Counted from the first letter of the stretch, positions 37,380 through 46,401 are shown. The stretch: DNA of 64,000 nt from DVEG01 sp964405435 (GCA_964405435.1 CAYOOD010000005.1:1-64000), one strand, 5' to 3'. The notes: a model not told the origin generated them from the letters alone. Numbers and translations are program-made.

Positions 37380-38804
37380 ATGACTGAACAGCCTAGTGCC
37401 AACTATCGCACAGAACGGGACTCGATGGGCGATCGCCTCCTGCCGGCGAACGTCTATTACGGAATCCAAACCCTGCGGGCAGTGGAAAACTTCCCCATCA
37501 GCGGGCTCAAGCCCTTGCCCACTTATGTAGATGCATGCGTGCTGATTAAAAAAGCCACTGCGATCGCAAATGGCGAACTCGGGTGCATACCTGATGACAT
37601 TTGTCAAGCGATCGTGAAAGCAGCCGATGAAGTTCTATCGGGTGAATTTCGCGATCAGTTTGTCGTGGACGTCTACCAAGCGGGTGCCGGGACTTCCCAC
37701 CACATGAATGTTAACGAAGTGCTGGCAAATCGGGCGCTGGAAATCCTCGGAGACGAAAAAGGGAATTACAAGCGCGTCAGTCCCAACGATCACGTTAACT
37801 ACGGTCAGTCTACCAATGACGTGATACCGACGGCAATCCGGATAGGCGGGTTGTTAGCCTTGCAAAGGACGCTGTTACCCGCCCTCTCAGAAGCGATCGC
37901 AGCGCTGGAGAAAAAAGCCGAAGAATTCAAAGAGATCGTCAAATCCGGCAGAACCCACCTGCAAGACGCCGTGCCGGTGCGTTTGGGAGATACTTTCGGC
38001 GCGTGGGCGCAAATTCTCAGCGATCATTTAGTCCGCATCGAAATCGCCTCTGTAGATTTAACCAAATTGGGCTTAGGCGGCTCGGCAGCCGGCACCGGCT
38101 TGAATACCCACCCCCAATACCGACAGCGCGCCGCACAAATCCTCTCCGAACTCATCGGGCGTCGCGTCGAGCCCGCACCGAACCTGATGGCAGCTATGCA
38201 GAGCATGGCACCCTTTGTCAGCGTGTCGGGAGCCCTGCGCAACCTAGCCCAAGATTGCGTCAAGATTTCCCACGACTTGCGGCTGATGGATTCCGGGCCA
38301 AAAACGGGCCTGAAAGAGATCCAATTGCCGCCAGTACAGCCGGGATCGTCGATCATGCCCGGAAAGTACAACCCGGTGATGGCGGAAATGACGACAATGG
38401 CGTGCTTTCAGGTGATGGGTTATGACAGCGCGATCGCCCTCGCCGCCCAAGCGGGGCAGCTAGAACTCAACGTGATGATGCCGCTGATTGCCTACAACCT
38501 CATTCACAGCATCGAAATTCTGGGAAATACCCTCTCAGCGCTGACGCGCTTCTGCCTGGTGGGAATTGCCGCCAACCGGGAACGCTGCAGGGGTTACGCC
38601 GAAGGCAGCCTCGCCCTCGTCACCGCCCTCAACCCCCACATCGGCTATCTCAACGCCGCCGCCGTTGCCAAAGAATCCCTCGAAACCGGCAAATCCCTGC
38701 GGCAAATCGTGCTGGAGAAGGGACTGATGAGCGAACAAGAGCTGGCAAAAGTTCTAGACTTGGAGGAAATGAGTACCCGCGTCGATTCTCTACCGACTGC
38801 GTGA
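37380..38804 (+). CDS. Aspartate ammonia-lyase / class II fumarase family enzyme
   Basis: A 474-residue enzyme of the fumarase/aspartase superfamily. The N-terminus YRTERDSMGDRLLPANVYYG, the regions GAGTSHHMNVNEVLANRA, NDHVNYGQSTNDVIPTAIR and SGRTHLQDAVPVRLG, and the flexible signature loop GSSIMPGKYNPVMAEM (about residues 322-337) are all present. Typical members have GSSIMPxKVNP; Tyr in place of Val is unusual. Aspartases deaminate aspartate to fumarate; the TSHHMN and ANRALE signatures favour aspartase over fumarase, but this cannot be fixed without alignment. Cytoplasmic homotetramer in the family. The C-terminal ~40 residues (AAAVAKESLETGKSLRQIVLEKGLMSEQEL) are the usual FumaraseC tail. 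Confidence 0.85.
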   Translation: MTEQPSANYRTERDSMGDRLLPANVYYGIQTLRAVENFPISGLKPLPTYVDACVLIKKATAIANGELGCIPDDICQAIVKAADEVLSGEFRDQFVVDVYQAGAGTSHHMNVNEVLANRALEILGDEKGNYKRVSPNDHVNYGQSTNDVIPTAIRIGGLLALQRTLLPALSEAIAALEKKAEEFKEIVKSGRTHLQDAVPVRLGDTFGAWAQILSDHLVRIEIASVDLTKLGLGGSAAGTGLNTHPQYRQRAAQILSELIGRRVEPAPNLMAAMQSMAPFVSVSGALRNLAQDCVKISHDLRLMDSGPKTGLKEIQLPPVQPGSSIMPGKYNPVMAEMTTMACFQVMGYDSAIALAAQAGQLELNVMMPLIAYNLIHSIEILGNTLSALTRFCLVGIAANRERCRGYAEGSLALVTALNPHIGYLNAAAVAKESLETGKSLRQIVLEKGLMSEQELAKVLDLEEMSTRVDSLPTA

Positions 38805-38891
38805 GAAGCGACAGTTTCCCGAACGGCTGGCGCGGCGATCGCGTGGTGCGCCAGCCCGTGCCGCTATTGCAAACCAATCGGAGCGAGATTT

Positions 38892-39194
38892 ATGAGAGGT
38901 TCCTTTGCGACAATGCAGACGCAATCCAACGTCACTGAGCTCACCTTCTATTATGACAACGGTCAGGCAGAAACATTTAAGGTGCCCGTCTCTCCCCAAA
39001 CCATGCAGCCGCAGTTGAAAAGCATGTTAACTCAGCCGCTGCTGACATTCCACCTGATCGATCAAACCGTGATTATCTACACGGCGAAGATTATGAAAGT
39101 CGAGATCAAGCCTGCCCTGCCAGAACTCATCGGAGAAGGGGTATTTCCCAATGCCGAGCGGATCATGGCGCTTCAGCGCGGAGCGGCGCGCTAG
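38892..39194 (+). CDS. Conserved cyanobacterial small protein
   Basis: A 100-residue protein beginning MRGSFATMQTQSNVTELTFY and continuing YDNGQAETFKVP, with a second half LLTFHLIDQTVIIYTAKIMKVEIKP. Alternating beta-strand patterns suggest a small beta domain; a hydrophobic C-terminal segment ends with AERIMALQRGAAR. I recall similar proteins in cyanobacteria but no function. GGAG is 8 nt before the ATG at 38892, which favours it over the ATG at 38913. It is 87 bp downstream of the aspartase-like gene and may be in the same transcript. Confidence 0.65.
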   Translation: MRGSFATMQTQSNVTELTFYYDNGQAETFKVPVSPQTMQPQLKSMLTQPLLTFHLIDQTVIIYTAKIMKVEIKPALPELIGEGVFPNAERIMALQRGAAR

Positions 39195-39199
39195 CAGTG

Positions 39200-39270
39200 C
39201 TGAGTGGGGAAGAGTGAAAGAGGGGGAGAGTGAAAGAGGGGGAGAGTGAAAGAAGGAGAGAGTGGGGGAA
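39200..39270. repeat. Purine-rich direct repeats
   Basis: A 16-17 nt unit GAGAGTGAAAGAGGGG is repeated about three times between the 38892 and 39409 genes. This is the low-complexity STRR type. Confidence 0.6.
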
Positions 39271-39408
39271 ATTTGACTGTTTTCTTCTCTTCTTCGGTTC
39301 TGTTCTCTTCTTCTCTGTGCCCTCTGCGTGCTTTGCGGTTGGTAAAATCCCGGCAAACCACAGGAAAATGCGATAGACTCATTCCTCAAAACTCCCAAAG
39401 GTAAACTC

Positions 39409-40368
39409 ATGGCAGAAGTCAGTTTAATTCGCGCGGATTCCTACGAGGTGCGATCGCTGCGAGAATCCCTGGAAACCCTGCTAGAACCCTTCGGCGGCAT
39501 GGGAGCGATCGTCAAAAAGGGCGATCGCGTCCTCCTCAAACCCAACCTGCTGACCGGTTCGCGTCCGACTAAAGAGTGCGTCACCCGCCGGGAAGTGGTT
39601 TACTGCGTCGCCAAAATGGTGCAGGAAGTCGGGGGCAAGCCCTTCATGGGCGATGGCCCAGCTTTTGGCAGTGCCAAAGGCGTTGCCGCTGCCAACGGCT
39701 ACCTGCCCCTAATCGAAGAACTGAATCTGCCCGTGGTGGAATTTCGCGGCAAGCGGTACGAAACCGTCAGCGAGGAATTCAACCACTTGCTGCTGAGCAA
39801 AGAAGCAATGGAAGCCGATGTCGTCATCAACCTGCCGAAGTTGAAATCCCACGTTCAGCTCGCGGTGACGATGGGGGTGAAAAACCTATTCGGCTGCGTT
39901 CCCGGCAAAATGAAGGCGTGGTGGCACATGGAAGCCGGCAAAGACAGCGCCCGTTTCGGGCAAATGCTGGCGGAAACGGCGCGGGCGGTTAGTCCAGATT
40001 TGACCATTCTCGACGGCATCATCGGCCACGAAGGCAATGGCCCCAGCAACGGCGAACCGCGTTTTCTGGGGATGTTGGGGGCTTCGCGGGACGTATTTGC
40101 CCTCGATCGCGCGATTTTGGACATCCTCAACGTCGATCCGCAGCGGGTGCCCACGGCTGCCGCCTCGATGCGGCTGGGGCTGTGTCCCGAAATCGCCGAG
40201 ATGGCATTCCCGCACCTGCGCCCGGAGGAACTGGCGGTATCCGACTGGAAGCTGCCCGAGAAGCTCGTACCCATCGATTTCGGGATGCCCCGCGTGATTA
40301 AGTCCACCTTCCGGCACCTTTACATCCGGTTCATCAAAGAACCGATGAGCGCTTATGCGGGACGGTAG
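39409..40368 (+). CDS. DUF362-domain protein
   Basis: A 319-residue protein of the DUF362 family, often annotated as an iron-sulfur-associated protein. Recognisable parts are KKGDRVLLKPNLLTGSRPTK near residue 38, DVVINLPKLKSHVQLAVTMGVKNLFGCVPG (about 137-166) and LDGIIGHEGNGPSNGEPRFLG (about 204-224). Members are thought to be ligand- or cofactor-binding enzymes of unknown reaction. No ferredoxin-type Cys cluster is present in this protein, so any metal binding must use other residues. Start ATG 39409 with AAAGG ~8 nt upstream. Following sequence to 40945 has no gene. Confidence 0.85.
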   Translation: MAEVSLIRADSYEVRSLRESLETLLEPFGGMGAIVKKGDRVLLKPNLLTGSRPTKECVTRREVVYCVAKMVQEVGGKPFMGDGPAFGSAKGVAAANGYLPLIEELNLPVVEFRGKRYETVSEEFNHLLLSKEAMEADVVINLPKLKSHVQLAVTMGVKNLFGCVPGKMKAWWHMEAGKDSARFGQMLAETARAVSPDLTILDGIIGHEGNGPSNGEPRFLGMLGASRDVFALDRAILDILNVDPQRVPTAAASMRLGLCPEIAEMAFPHLRPEELAVSDWKLPEKLVPIDFGMPRVIKSTFRHLYIRFIKEPMSAYAGR

Positions 40369-40945
40369 GGTTTTTCTGCGGTAGCCGGCGATCGCGTAAG
40401 CTTCAAAATTTGCCGCCCCTGTTGCGGATACCGGCACAACCGCCAGAAATATACAAAGACTCGTTACGACTCAGGGGCGATCGCGATCGGCTCGGCATGA
40501 GAAACCCGGTTTCTCCAAACCGCCGGTTTTCTCGCGCAGTTTTCTCACAGCCTTTTACCACACGCTTTGCTATCTTGCAAGCCCTATCTCGTCCCCTACT
40601 TGCAAAGGGCGGTTGCTGTGGGAAAAACGAGCCAATCGTCTTCGCTCCCCTTCTCTCCTCCTACTGATTGGTTCTAATAAAACGAAAAATTCTCTGTAGC
40701 GAGGGCTACGAAATGATTGCTCGTCAATAAAATCTTATGATGTGCATTCCAGCAAATTATATATTAAAATGCAATCCCGGGTTCGCGTCTGGGAACTAAA
40801 AGAAGCCGCAAGGCGCTAAGCTCAGTAAAGGCTTGCGCATTCGCGTACAGGGTTGTGCAACCAACTGAAAACATCTCGACGCGAAGGCGCAAGCCCGTAC
40901 ATCAGACCGAGCGAGCTATCCAGTCAGTATGAGGCATGACGTATA
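40369..40945. other. Gap with AAACCCGG palindrome and a structured leader
   Basis: No protein gene. 40499-40515 (GAGAAACCCGGTTTCTC) is a compact member of the AAACCCGG palindromes. 40830-40895 can form a long stem described separately, immediately upstream of the radical SAM gene. Confidence 0.5.
40830..40895 (+). promoter_or_regulatory. Long stem-loop in the leader of the radical SAM gene
   Basis: GGCTTGCGC (40830-40838) pairs with GCGCAAGCC (40887-40895). The stem continues as TTCGCGT (40840-40846) with ACGCGAA (40879-40885). The apical part contains a self-complementary GGTTGTGCAACC (40851-40862). A 16-bp stem separated by one unpaired base per side, with a branched tip, 51 nt before the ATG, could be a 5' leader structure or the relic of a mobile element. 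It does not match a cobalamin or other riboswitch that I know. Confidence 0.45.
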
Positions 40946-42553
40946 ATGCGAGTTTTGCTTTTATATCCCCTGTTTCCTAAAAGTTTTTGGTCTTTTGAGA
41001 AAACCATCGGATTGCTCGGCTACAAAGCGATGCTGCCGCCATTAGGGCTGGTTACAGTTGCAGCCATTTTGCCCCAAACGTGGGAATTCAAGCTAGTCGA
41101 TCGCAATGTCCGTGCTGTAACTGAGGCTGAATGGGCTTGGGCAGATTTAGTGATTCTCTCGGCGATGATCGTCCAAAAAGATGATTTTCTCGAGCAAATT
41201 AAAGAAGCAAAGCGACGCGGAAAGCGCGTAGGAGTCGGAGGACCTTACCCGACTTCTTTGCCGAACGAAGCGCGAGAAGCAGGAGCGGATTATCTAATTT
41301 TAGATGAAGGAGAAATCACCCTGCCGTTATTTGTGGAAGCGGTAGAACGGGGCGAAACCAGTGGCACGTTTCGCGCCAACGGCGAAAAGCCGGATGTCAC
41401 CATAACGCCGATTCCCCGCTTTGACTTGCTGGAGTTTGACTCCTATGCAGAAATGGCAGTTCAGTTTTCTCGCGGCTGTCCCTTTCAGTGCGAATTCTGC
41501 GATATTATCGTCCTCTACGGGCGCAAGCCCCGAACGAAAAGCCCCGCTCAAATGCTAGCCGAGCTGCAGCGGCTTTACGATTTGGGATGGCGGCGCAGCA
41601 TTTTTATGGTGGATGACAATTTCATCGGCAATAAGCGCAATGTCAAGTTATTGCTGAAAGAATTGCAACCCTGGATGGCAGAACGCGGGTATCCTTTCTC
41701 CTTCGCCACCGAAGCCTCAGTGGATTTGGCAAAAGATCCGGAACTGATGCAGATGATGGTCGATTGCAATTTTGGGGCGGTATTTTTAGGAATTGAAACG
41801 CCGGATGCGGAGAGCTTGACGGTGACGCAAAAATACCAAAATACCCGCGATCCGCTCAGCGAAGCCGTTCACAATATTACGAAAACGGGACTGCGGGTGA
41901 TGGCTGGGTTTATCATCGGCTTTGACGGAGAAAAACCGGGAGCGGGCGATCGCATCGTGCAGTTTGTCGAGCAAACCTCGATTCCCACCGCCATCTTCAG
42001 CATGTTGCAAGCCCTGCCCGATACGGCACTGTGGCTCCGCCTGCAAAAAGAAGGGCGACTGGTGAGCCAAACCGGCAACCTCAATCAGAGCACCCTGATG
42101 AACTTCGTGCCGACGCGCCCCATCGAAGAGATTGCCCGGGAATTTGTCGAGGCATTTTGGCAACTCTACGATCCGATACGCTTCCTCGATCGCACTTACC
42201 GCCACTTTCGCATTTTAGGGCAGGCAAAGTTTCCTAAAAAAGGAGTCGGAGCCGTTAAGAAAAAACTGAATTGGCGGGGCGTTCGAGCGCTGGCGATTAT
42301 CATCTGGCGGCAAGGAGTCGTCCGCGAGACGCGCTGGAAGTTCTGGCAGAATTTGTATGGCATGTTGCGCTACAATCGCGGCGGCATCAGCAGCTATTTA
42401 TCTGTTTGCGCTCAAATCGAGCATTTCCTAGAGTATCGCCAAATTGTTCGCAACCAAATTGAGGCGCAATTGGCAGAGTTGCTCGCGCAAAAGAGCGCGG
42501 CGATCGCATCCGTCTCCGCCCTGCCCCCGGAAACCGCGCGACTGGCTAGTTAA
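40946..42553 (+). CDS. B12-binding radical SAM protein
   Basis: A 535-residue protein. Residues 1-155 form a cobalamin-binding-like Rossmann domain (MRVLLLYPLFPKSFWSFEKT, PPLGLVTVAAILP, GVGGPYPTSLP). Residues ~165-370 form the radical SAM core with CPFQCEFC (CxxxCxxC, about 177-184) for the 4Fe-4S cluster. The core also shows IFMVDDNFIGNK and FLGIETPDAES. The C-terminal ~150 residues (YDPIRFLDRTYRHFRIL...) match the DUF4070-type extension. It likely catalyses a methylation or radical rearrangement with SAM and B12 bound; the substrate is unknown. Such genes in cyanobacteria often act on lipids or hopanoids, but no partner gene lies here. A strong terminator hairpin follows at 42599. Confidence 0.88.
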   Translation: MRVLLLYPLFPKSFWSFEKTIGLLGYKAMLPPLGLVTVAAILPQTWEFKLVDRNVRAVTEAEWAWADLVILSAMIVQKDDFLEQIKEAKRRGKRVGVGGPYPTSLPNEAREAGADYLILDEGEITLPLFVEAVERGETSGTFRANGEKPDVTITPIPRFDLLEFDSYAEMAVQFSRGCPFQCEFCDIIVLYGRKPRTKSPAQMLAELQRLYDLGWRRSIFMVDDNFIGNKRNVKLLLKELQPWMAERGYPFSFATEASVDLAKDPELMQMMVDCNFGAVFLGIETPDAESLTVTQKYQNTRDPLSEAVHNITKTGLRVMAGFIIGFDGEKPGAGDRIVQFVEQTSIPTAIFSMLQALPDTALWLRLQKEGRLVSQTGNLNQSTLMNFVPTRPIEEIAREFVEAFWQLYDPIRFLDRTYRHFRILGQAKFPKKGVGAVKKKLNWRGVRALAIIIWRQGVVRETRWKFWQNLYGMLRYNRGGISSYLSVCAQIEHFLEYRQIVRNQIEAQLAELLAQKSAAIASVSALPPETARLAS

Positions 42554-42598
42554 GCGGCTTCTCACCTTTTCCCCAACTTTAAGAGTGAATAAAAACTC

Positions 42599-42624
42599 AC
42601 AAAGCCCGCGCAGGCGGGCTTTGT
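42599..42624 (+). terminator. Rho-independent-type terminator hairpin
   Basis: ACAAAGCCCGC (42599-42609) pairs with GCGGGCTTTGT (42614-42624) around the loop GCAG, 45 bp after the radical SAM stop. It is followed by TTGTGC and preceded by an A-rich segment. Near-perfect symmetry lets it also serve the minus-strand petL gene 49 bp away. Confidence 0.7.
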
Positions 42625-42672
42625 TTGTGCAGCTCCAGGCTTCAGGCAGGGGGTGAGTTCACCCGCAAACGA

Positions 42673-42774
42673 TTAAATCAGCTTGGTGGCTCGGAAGGTG
42701 AACATGAGGACGGCTGCGAGGACAACCCCAGCGCCAACGAGGAAAAAGTAACTTACGGCTCCGGCAATACTCAT
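42673..42774 (-). CDS. petL: Probable cytochrome b6f subunit PetL
   Basis: A 33-residue single-pass membrane protein, MSIAGAVSYFFLVGAGVVLA followed by AVLMFTFRATKLI. Size, the N-terminal A-x-x-Y-F, a single hydrophobic helix, and the C-terminal R-x-x-K-L-I match cyanobacterial PetL, a peripheral subunit that stabilises the b6f dimer in the thylakoid membrane. GGAG stands about 8 nt before the ATG. The identification is from length and end motif; other small membrane subunits are not fully excluded. It is divergent from aroB with a 90-bp gap and convergent with the radical SAM gene. Confidence 0.6.
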   Translation of the reverse strand: MSIAGAVSYFFLVGAGVVLAAVLMFTFRATKLI

Positions 42775-42864
42775 TTACATTTCTCCACAAAACTCTAATA
42801 AAACTATTCAAACATAGGGTGCGGTAAAATCAGCGCACGAGTGCTTTTCGATCGGGTTAGAGCC

Positions 42865-43959
42865 ATGACTTGTGTCGTCCGCGTACATTTACCGCAGCAA
42901 TCTTACGATATCGCGATCGCCCCGGGCAGCCTGAATGGGCTGGGAGAGCGGGTGCAGTCGCTGGCGCTGGGCAAGAAAGTCCTGCTGGTATCCAACCCGG
43001 AGGTATTCGGGCACTGCGGAGGACGGGCGATCGCCTCACTAAAGTCCGCCGGATTTGAAGTGGCTGGCTGCATCCTCCCCGACGGCGAGCAGTACAAAAC
43101 CCTCGAATCCGTCCAAAAAATCTACGACACGGCTTTAGAAAACCGCCTGGAGCGCTCCTCTACGCTAATTGCCCTGGGCGGCGGCGTGATTGGCGACATG
43201 ACGGGCTTTGCGGCGGCGACTTGGCTGCGCGGGATTAACTTCGTGCAAGTGCCCACCACCCTGCTGGCGATGGTGGATGCCTCCATCGGCGGCAAAACCG
43301 GCGTCAACCACCCCAAGGGCAAAAATCTCATCGGTGCTTTCTACCAACCCCGCTTAGTTTTCATCGATCCAGACGTACTGAAAACGCTGCCAGTGCGGGA
43401 GTTTCGCGCCGGGATGGCAGAAGTAATCAAATACGGCGTTATCTGGGATAGCGAGTTATTTGCCAAATTGGAACGCTGCGATCGCCTGGATGAAATGAAA
43501 TATTTAGATGCCGGGTTGCTGCAAGAAATCCTCAGCCGTTCTTGCCAAAGTAAAGCCGATGTAGTCAGCACAGACGAAAAAGAATCGGGACTCAGAGCGA
43601 TTCTCAACTACGGGCACACGATCGGGCACGCGGTGGAAAGTCTCACGGGATACACTGTAGTGAATCACGGGGAAGCTGTGGCGATCGGTATGGTAGCCGT
43701 TTCTCGGCTGGCGGTGGAATTGGGCATGTGGGATAAAGACAGCGACGCCCGCCAGTTAGCGCTGATAAAAAAAGCAGGATTGCCGAGTCAATTGCCGGCG
43801 GGGCTGGATATTGAGGCGATTTTGGATAGCTTGCAAACCGACAAAAAAGTGAAGTCTGGGAAGGTGCGATTTGTTTTGCCTGAAAGAATTGGTGCGGCGA
43901 CGGTAAGCGATCGCCCTTCGGCGGATTTGATTCGCCAGGTATTGCAGGGAATGCTGTAA
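42865..43959 (+). CDS. aroB: 3-Dehydroquinate synthase
   Basis: A 364-residue enzyme of the shikimate pathway that converts DAHP to 3-dehydroquinate using NAD and a divalent metal. NAD-binding LIALGGGVIGDMTGFAAATW, substrate-site VPTTLLAMVDASIGGKTGVN and NLIGAFYQP are present. The metal ligands are visible as Glu in MAEVIKYG, His in NYGHTIGHAVE and His in VNHGEAVAIGM. ATG 42865 (MTCVVRVHLPQQ) was chosen because upstream codons to the GTG at 42841 do not belong to the family. The membrane spermidine-synthase-like gene follows after 66 bp in the same direction and may be cotranscribed. Confidence 0.95.
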   Translation: MTCVVRVHLPQQSYDIAIAPGSLNGLGERVQSLALGKKVLLVSNPEVFGHCGGRAIASLKSAGFEVAGCILPDGEQYKTLESVQKIYDTALENRLERSSTLIALGGGVIGDMTGFAAATWLRGINFVQVPTTLLAMVDASIGGKTGVNHPKGKNLIGAFYQPRLVFIDPDVLKTLPVREFRAGMAEVIKYGVIWDSELFAKLERCDRLDEMKYLDAGLLQEILSRSCQSKADVVSTDEKESGLRAILNYGHTIGHAVESLTGYTVVNHGEAVAIGMVAVSRLAVELGMWDKDSDARQLALIKKAGLPSQLPAGLDIEAILDSLQTDKKVKSGKVRFVLPERIGAATVSDRPSADLIRQVLQGML

Positions 43960-44025
43960 AGGCAGGGGAAGGAAAACGATTTCTTTCCTTCATTTTATCT
44001 CGTGTAGGCTAAGGAGGTAAAATCC

Positions 44026-46401
44026 TTGCTCGTTCTTTATTCCTTTACCCTCTTTCTCAGCGCCTTCCTGCTGTTTTGGGTGCAGTTGATGGCTGCCAAG
44101 ATGATTCTGCCACTCTTGGGCGGCTCTCCCTCAGTCTGGAATACCTGTCAGTTTTTTTTCCAAGCGACTTTATTGCTGGGTTACGGCTACTCCCATTTAA
44201 CGACAACTTGGTGGAAAACGCGCCGCCAAGCGATCGCGCACGGCTTTTTACTTTTCGCACCGCTCGTTTTTTTACCCATTGCGGTTTCTAAAACTTGGCT
44301 GCCGCCGAGGGAAGCGAATCCGATCCCGTGGTTAATTGCCTTGCTTATTGCCTCTGTCGGATTGCCTTTTTTTGTCGTTTCTACAACCGCTCCTCTGCTG
44401 CAAAAATGGTTTGCCGATACGGAACACCCCAGCAGCAACGATCCTTATTTTTTGTACAGTGCTAGTAACCTCGGCAGTTTGTTAGGGCTGTTCAGCTATC
44501 CGATTTTAATTGAGCCGAATTTTTCCCTGAGCCGCCAGAGCAGTTTGTGGGCGATCGCTTATGGATTGCTAATTGTTCTCACGTTGGGTTGTGCAGTTTT
44601 CCTGTGGAAACAGGGGAAGAACCTAACCCCCCAGCCCCCTTCCCTGCAAGGGAAGGGGGAGAATTTCTCTTCATTCTCCCCTCCCCTCGCAGGGGAGGGA
44701 TTGGGGGAGAGGTTAACTCTCAAGCAAAAACTTCAGTGGGTATTGCTCGCTTTTATCCCTTCCAGCCTGCTGTTAGGAGTCACGACTTATTTAACCACTG
44801 ATCTAGCAGCAGTGCCGCTGCTGTGGGCGATTCCTTTGGCGATTTACCTGCTGACATTTATTTTGACGTTTGCCCGCAACCCGCGATTGCCGCACCAGAC
44901 TTTTGTCACGCTGTCGCCTCTTTTGCTGACTGCGTTGGTTCTCTTATCTTTGTTGAAAATCTTGCAGCCGCTTTGGCTTTTGCTGCCCTTGCACCTATTG
45001 GGATTTTTTGTGGCGGCTTGTATCTTTCACGGGGAATTAGCGAGAAGCCGTCCGATCGCGCGACATTTAACGAGTTTTTACCTCTGGATTTCTGCGGGTG
45101 GCGTGCTGGGCGGTTTGTTCAACGCGATCGCTGCGCCCGTGTTATTTCCTTCGGTTCAGGAATATCCCCTCATCCTGTTGCTCGGCATCCTGATGCTGCA
45201 ATCGCCTGCACATGAAACAACCGCGCGAGAGGAATTTAACCCGTTTGTTTCGCTTTCTGCCGCGACGGGTGAAAAACCCGATCCGCAAGCGATCGAGCAG
45301 ATGTGGCTGGAAATGTCGCGGCAAAAAGAGCAAGCGAAAAGCCGTCAATTTTCCGTGTTTAAATTGACCTTGCAGAATACGCGCCTCGTCAGTTTAGGTT
45401 TGTTATTTGGCGCTCTGCTGGTTGGGTTTAATCCTCATGGATTAACGAATAATTTAATAGGGAATTTTCTCGCTTTTACTATTTTAGCGGGTTTGTATTA
45501 TGCCTTCAATCTGGGCGGCGTTCGCCTGACTAGCGGCTTGATATTGATTTTCCTGCTGAGTCAGTTTTCTATTGGAAATCTGGGAGGCGTTCTCGACATC
45601 GATCGCAGTTTTTTTGGTGTCAACCGGGTTGTACAGGATAGGCGCGGAGAATATCACAGCCTGCTGCACGGCACGACTCTGCACGGCAAACAAAGTCTCG
45701 CGCCGGAACGCCGCCGCGAACCTTTGACTTATTTTTATCGCACGGGACCGATCGGGCAAGTTTTTCAGTCTTTGAATGCGAGCGATCGCTTGTCGAATGT
45801 TGCCGTGCTGGGATTGGGAATCGGCACCCTGGCTGCTTATGCGGAACCGGGACAAACCTGGACGTTTTACGAAATCGATCCGGCGGTGGAAAAACTGGCT
45901 CGCAATCCCCAGTATTTTACGTTTTTACAGGATTCAAAAGCGCCTTTTTCGATTGTCTTGGGAGATGCGCGGCTGCGACTCGCCGATGTGCCGGATAATT
46001 CCTATGATTTGCTGGTGATGGATGCTTTCAGCTCGGATTCTATTCCGGTTCACTTGGTGACGCGGGAGGCGATCGCGCTGTATTTGAGCAAGTTAACTCA
46101 ACGGGGTTTGCTGGCGGTGAATATCTCCAACCGCTATATCAATTTAGAGCCGGTTCTGGGAGCTTTGGCGCGAGAGTTGGGCTTGGCGTCGCTGCGGCAG
46201 CTCGAATTGAATATTTCTCCTGACGAGAAGGCTTTGGGAAAATCGCCTTCTCACTGGGTGCTGCTGGGGCGATCGCGCCAGGATTTCGGCACCCTGAATA
46301 AGGACGCGCGCTGGCAGCCCGTAGCGGATTGTTTAAATGCGCCTTTGTGGACGGATGATTTTTCCGATATTTTCCGCGTTTTGCGCGCTTTTGAGCGCTG
46401 A
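44026..46401 (+). CDS. Membrane-fused spermidine synthase-like protein
   Basis: A 791-residue protein. Residues 1-195 and 240-400 carry about ten transmembrane helices, with two more at 430-530. The C-terminal ~200 residues form a Rossmann methyltransferase/spermidine synthase fold: VAVLGLGIGTLAAYAEPGQTWTFYEIDP near 592, then IVLGDARLRLADVPDNSYDLLVMDAFSSDSIPVHL. The Gly-rich SAM-like loop and an acidic residue after the beta strands are present. Known for a fused MFS-like plus spermidine-synthase family; natural substrate unclear. The start is TTG at 44026, decided by AAGGAGG 8 nt upstream and by immediate entry into the first helix (LVLYSFTLFLSAFLLFWVQL). Residues ~199-234 are encoded by a dispersed palindromic repeat, seemingly inserted in a cytoplasmic loop without breaking the frame. 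Confidence 0.85.
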   Translation: MLVLYSFTLFLSAFLLFWVQLMAAKMILPLLGGSPSVWNTCQFFFQATLLLGYGYSHLTTTWWKTRRQAIAHGFLLFAPLVFLPIAVSKTWLPPREANPIPWLIALLIASVGLPFFVVSTTAPLLQKWFADTEHPSSNDPYFLYSASNLGSLLGLFSYPILIEPNFSLSRQSSLWAIAYGLLIVLTLGCAVFLWKQGKNLTPQPPSLQGKGENFSSFSPPLAGEGLGERLTLKQKLQWVLLAFIPSSLLLGVTTYLTTDLAAVPLLWAIPLAIYLLTFILTFARNPRLPHQTFVTLSPLLLTALVLLSLLKILQPLWLLLPLHLLGFFVAACIFHGELARSRPIARHLTSFYLWISAGGVLGGLFNAIAAPVLFPSVQEYPLILLLGILMLQSPAHETTAREEFNPFVSLSAATGEKPDPQAIEQMWLEMSRQKEQAKSRQFSVFKLTLQNTRLVSLGLLFGALLVGFNPHGLTNNLIGNFLAFTILAGLYYAFNLGGVRLTSGLILIFLLSQFSIGNLGGVLDIDRSFFGVNRVVQDRRGEYHSLLHGTTLHGKQSLAPERRREPLTYFYRTGPIGQVFQSLNASDRLSNVAVLGLGIGTLAAYAEPGQTWTFYEIDPAVEKLARNPQYFTFLQDSKAPFSIVLGDARLRLADVPDNSYDLLVMDAFSSDSIPVHLVTREAIALYLSKLTQRGLLAVNISNRYINLEPVLGALARELGLASLRQLELNISPDEKALGKSPSHWVLLGRSRQDFGTLNKDARWQPVADCLNAPLWTDDFSDIFRVLRAFER
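44619..44716 (+). repeat. Palindromic repeat translated within the 44026 gene
   Basis: Two hairpins, CCCCTTCCCTGCAAGGGAAG and CCCCTCCCCTCGCAGGGGAG, with flanks AACCTAACCCCCCAGCC and GAGGTTAACTC. The encoded stretch TPQPPSLQGKGENFSSFSPP is Pro/Ser/Gly-rich and lies between membrane helices. This repeat type is widespread in cyanobacterial genomes. Confidence 0.75.

Noticed and set aside
40780..40945. Cobalamin riboswitch upstream of the B12/radical SAM gene
   Set aside because: The conserved B12-box sequence is not present; only an unassigned long stem is.
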